Positions 62,243-64,000 of a stretch of 64,000 nucleotides of DNA are shown here, in pieces. Position 1 is the stretch's first letter. Each line of letters opens with the position of its first letter. The DNA comes from Humibacillus xanthopallidus (GTDB taxonomy: Bacteria; Actinomycetota; Actinomycetes; Actinomycetales; Dermatophilaceae): NCBI RefSeq assembly GCF_006717145.1, contig NZ_VFQF01000003.1:1-64000 (forward strand), in the 5' to 3' direction. The notes under the pieces are model-generated. The model was not told the origin of the DNA. It searched no databases and saw only the letters and a list, made by a program, of their open reading frames with translations. The translations under genes and the position numbers were made by a program.

Positions 62243-63079
62243 GTGAACGCGAATCCCTCGACAGCCGGTGACCTGACCCTCAGCCACATCTTCATCGCGT
62301 GCGGCCTCAACCCGGCAGACGTGTTGGTCGTTCGCCATACCTACAACCTCGATGGTCTTCGTCGCGGCGAAACCACGCCGGAGAACGTGTTGGCTTACAC
62401 GCGGGCACAGGGGCTCCGCTTCAACTCGCATCAACCGCGGATCTGGCTGAACTTCCTGGCAGAGAGTGGAAGACGATGCCGCTACTGGGGCGCCTTCGAG
62501 AACCATGGCGAGCTCGAGTCGGAGCGAACGGCGACGCTCCGCCACTTCGACTTGAGGCCATCAAGGGTCATGTCATCGCTGGCAAACCGGCTTGTCACCG
62601 AGTGGTCGAAGGACGCGATCAACTGGGCGAAGAAGGGCACTTCCGCGGCAACCTTCCCCGTCGTCGAGATTGCTGATCCAGAGGTCGTGCCTTTCCCCGG
62701 CTATGACCAGGTTCTCTTGGACAGCGCGAGTCTTCGCACCATGATCGAAGACTCGCGCTACGACGCTTGGCGGACGGCCCTTGGTGTGGTGCAGGGCATC
62801 TACCTCATCACCGACACGAGCACAGGTAGGCAGTACGTCGGCAAGGCCGACGGCGCGGAGCGACTCCTGGGGCGCTGGACTGCCTACGCCCGGGACGGCC
62901 ACGGCGGCAACGTCGCGCTGCGAGAGCTGAAGGGCATCGACACCGCACACGCCCGCCACTTCCAATGGTCAATCCTTCGCGTATTCGGGCCGTCCACACC
63001 GATGGCAGAGGTCGACGCAGCGGAGGCTCACTACAAGCGCGCATTGATGAGCCGCGAGTTCGGGCTCAACCGCAACTGA
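62243..63079 (+). CDS. GIY-YIG nuclease domain protein
   Basis: 278 residues. The C-terminal half has a GIY-YIG domain: VVQGIYLITDTSTGRQYVGKADGAERLLGRWTAYAR (about residues 188-223) with the GIY and YVG triads and an Arg, then FQWSILRVFGPSTPMAEVDAAEAHYKRALMSREFGLN, which includes the late metal-binding Glu. The N-terminal 180 residues contain no domain I know. GTG 62243 is preferred over the one at 62222. GC is lower (about 58% in a sampled stretch) with less biased codons, pointing to horizontal transfer. Next to tRNA-Ala and a DUF3427 helicase; a DNA-defence or repair role is likely. Confidence 0.82.
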   Translation: MNANPSTAGDLTLSHIFIACGLNPADVLVVRHTYNLDGLRRGETTPENVLAYTRAQGLRFNSHQPRIWLNFLAESGRRCRYWGAFENHGELESERTATLRHFDLRPSRVMSSLANRLVTEWSKDAINWAKKGTSAATFPVVEIADPEVVPFPGYDQVLLDSASLRTMIEDSRYDAWRTALGVVQGIYLITDTSTGRQYVGKADGAERLLGRWTAYARDGHGGNVALRELKGIDTAHARHFQWSILRVFGPSTPMAEVDAAEAHYKRALMSREFGLNRN

Positions 63080-63140
63080 CCTCCCGGCAAACGATGCGAT
63101 AGGTCGCGCCCAGCAGCCAGTGGCCGGGACCGTGTATGCC

Positions 63141-64000
63141 TCAGACAACGACGCTCGCCGCGGCGAAGTCTGCGGCTGGCATCGGAGTGCGGAGGCGCCA
63201 CGTGATGGCGATGGGACGCTCGCCCCGGTGCTCCACGTAATCCGCCTCCCCGAGGAACAGATAGGGCGCCCCCGTTCCGAAGACGGATACCTTTCGAGGG
63301 CGGGTGAACAGCAGCACGTGGGTCCCCGCGGCTCGATGGCTGAGGTAGCGCTGACCGGTGTTGGAGGCGACCGTCGTCCCGGACTGCGACTCCCAGTGGA
63401 AGAGTTGCGGACTGATCGCGTAGTCCTCGTACATCGTCGTGGGTGAGTACTCCGCTTCGGACTTCTCCAGGGTCACGAGGAAGGCGTCGGCTCGTGCCTC
63501 AGGAGCGAAGAGGACTCCCTCCCGGAAGCTGTTCGCCTTGCGGCCCTCGATCGAGACGTAGTCGAGGGCGGCGACGATCTCTTCGCGCGTGTAGCGGGCA
63601 TGCACCCGCAGGGGTCGTTGCCACAGGTCACCGGTCAGACGAGTTGTGACGCGCTCTGCTCCCTCCAACGCGAGATGAACGGCCGCCCGAAGATCTTCTC
63701 GAGCGGCCACCTCGCGCGCAAGAGCGTCGAGCGCCGCATCGTAAGAAGCGAATCCGCCGCCGTCCGGCCAAAGCGAGAAGAGGAGCATTCGCCCGAACGC
63801 CTGATGGACTGGGTCCGCGTCGCTGTAACGCGGAGCGTCGTCCGCGAGCCAGGTCAGGTAGGCCGCGGCCCGATCGGGGTCGTCCACGTGACACACGGCG
63901 CGGACCCGCTTGAGGAGGGCCTCCTCGAGGGGTCCTGGCGCTGCAACATCCCGTCCAGCCTCCCGTCTCAGTCGGGCCCAGGAGCGTCCAGTTCCAGACA
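63141..64000 (-). CDS. DUF3427 domain of a large helicase (C-terminal part; 5' end beyond window)
   Basis: The frame is open to the right edge, so only the C-terminal 285 or so residues are present. The stretch RYTREEIVAALDYVSIEGRKANSFREGVLF, TTMYEDYAISPQLFHWESQSGT and KVSVFGTGAPYLFLGEADYVEHRGERPIAITWRLRTPMP is the DUF3427 domain, which lies at the end of PLD-nuclease/DEAD-type helicase fusions. Upstream in frame, LEEALLKRVRAVCHVDDPDRAAAYL continues the helicase part, so the GTG at 63896 is not a true start. Lower GC than the core genes. Such proteins are accessory and restriction-like; convergent with the GIY-YIG gene. Confidence 0.8.
   Translation of the reverse strand, partial: SGTGRSWARLRREAGRDVAAPGPLEEALLKRVRAVCHVDDPDRAAAYLTWLADDAPRYSDADPVHQAFGRMLLFSLWPDGGGFASYDAALDALAREVAAREDLRAAVHLALEGAERVTTRLTGDLWQRPLRVHARYTREEIVAALDYVSIEGRKANSFREGVLFAPEARADAFLVTLEKSEAEYSPTTMYEDYAISPQLFHWESQSGTTVASNTGQRYLSHRAAGTHVLLFTRPRKVSVFGTGAPYLFLGEADYVEHRGERPIAITWRLRTPMPAADFAAASVVV

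Overview
The window is about 70% GC with densely packed genes. It holds the replication-origin region of an actinobacterial chromosome: rpmH-rnpA-yidD-yidC-jag-rsmG-parA-parB on one side of dnaA, and dnaN-gnd-recF-dciA-gyrB-gyrA-DUF3566 followed by tRNA-Ile, DLW-39 and tRNA-Ala on the other. The nudix-DUF6049-pseudokinase-sigM-antisigma-trxB-trxA-cwlM block, the PadR-ino1 pair and the DLW-39 protein also point to Actinomycetota. An Intrasporangiaceae-like member of the Micrococcales is my best guess, by inference only.

Layout. 1-1.0 kb: a two-component pair, with the kinase cut by the left edge. 1.2-3.0 kb: padR-ino1 behind a perfect palindromic operator. 3.1-8.7 kb: a compact module of a non-secreted subtilisin-like protease, a TPR-CHAT (caspase-like) protein, an ECF sigma factor and a small protein translationally coupled to the sigma gene. 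8.9-18 kb: a DUF4190 membrane protein, DedA, peroxiredoxin, a methyltransferase, the DUF6421/SDR/threonine aldolase set, a PP2C phosphatase and an aldo-keto reductase. 18-29.3 kb: tRNA nucleotidyltransferase, then the cell-envelope and redox block from nudix to cwlM, in which the usual murJ gene is absent. 29.4-37.7 kb: an ABC exporter, GNAT, a lipoprotein, glutathionyl-hydroquinone-reductase-like protein, hydrolase, phosphodiesterase, a deazaflavin-type reductase and a Nei glycosylase. 37.7-44.4 kb: chromosome segregation and membrane-insertion genes with five parS sites. 44.4-61.3 kb: dnaA, an inserted epimerase/TetR pair, oriC, dnaN through gyrA, and an M4 protease fused to an emfourin-like domain. 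61.7-64 kb: two tRNAs, then lower-GC accessory genes (GIY-YIG nuclease and the C-terminus of a DUF3427 helicase).

Three things cut across the window. First, the octamer GTATGCCG/CGGCATAC is strongly over-represented: I count 42 copies of its 7-mer core, half of them in the small intergenic fraction. It forces rare TAT and ATA codons where it lies in genes and sometimes forms the arms of a terminator hairpin, like a DNA-uptake or HIP1-type signal. Second, several genes have a TANNNT hexamer exactly 6 nt before the start codon, which predicts leaderless mRNAs and fixes their starts. Third, an intergenic repeat with core ATCGAAAGAGCACTCCGTCG occurs in at least three places. The best candidate for an undescribed system is the 3.1-8.7 kb protease/CHAT/sigma module, which resembles in logic (not in demonstrated homology) the Craspase TPR-CHAT/sigma-factor arrangement.
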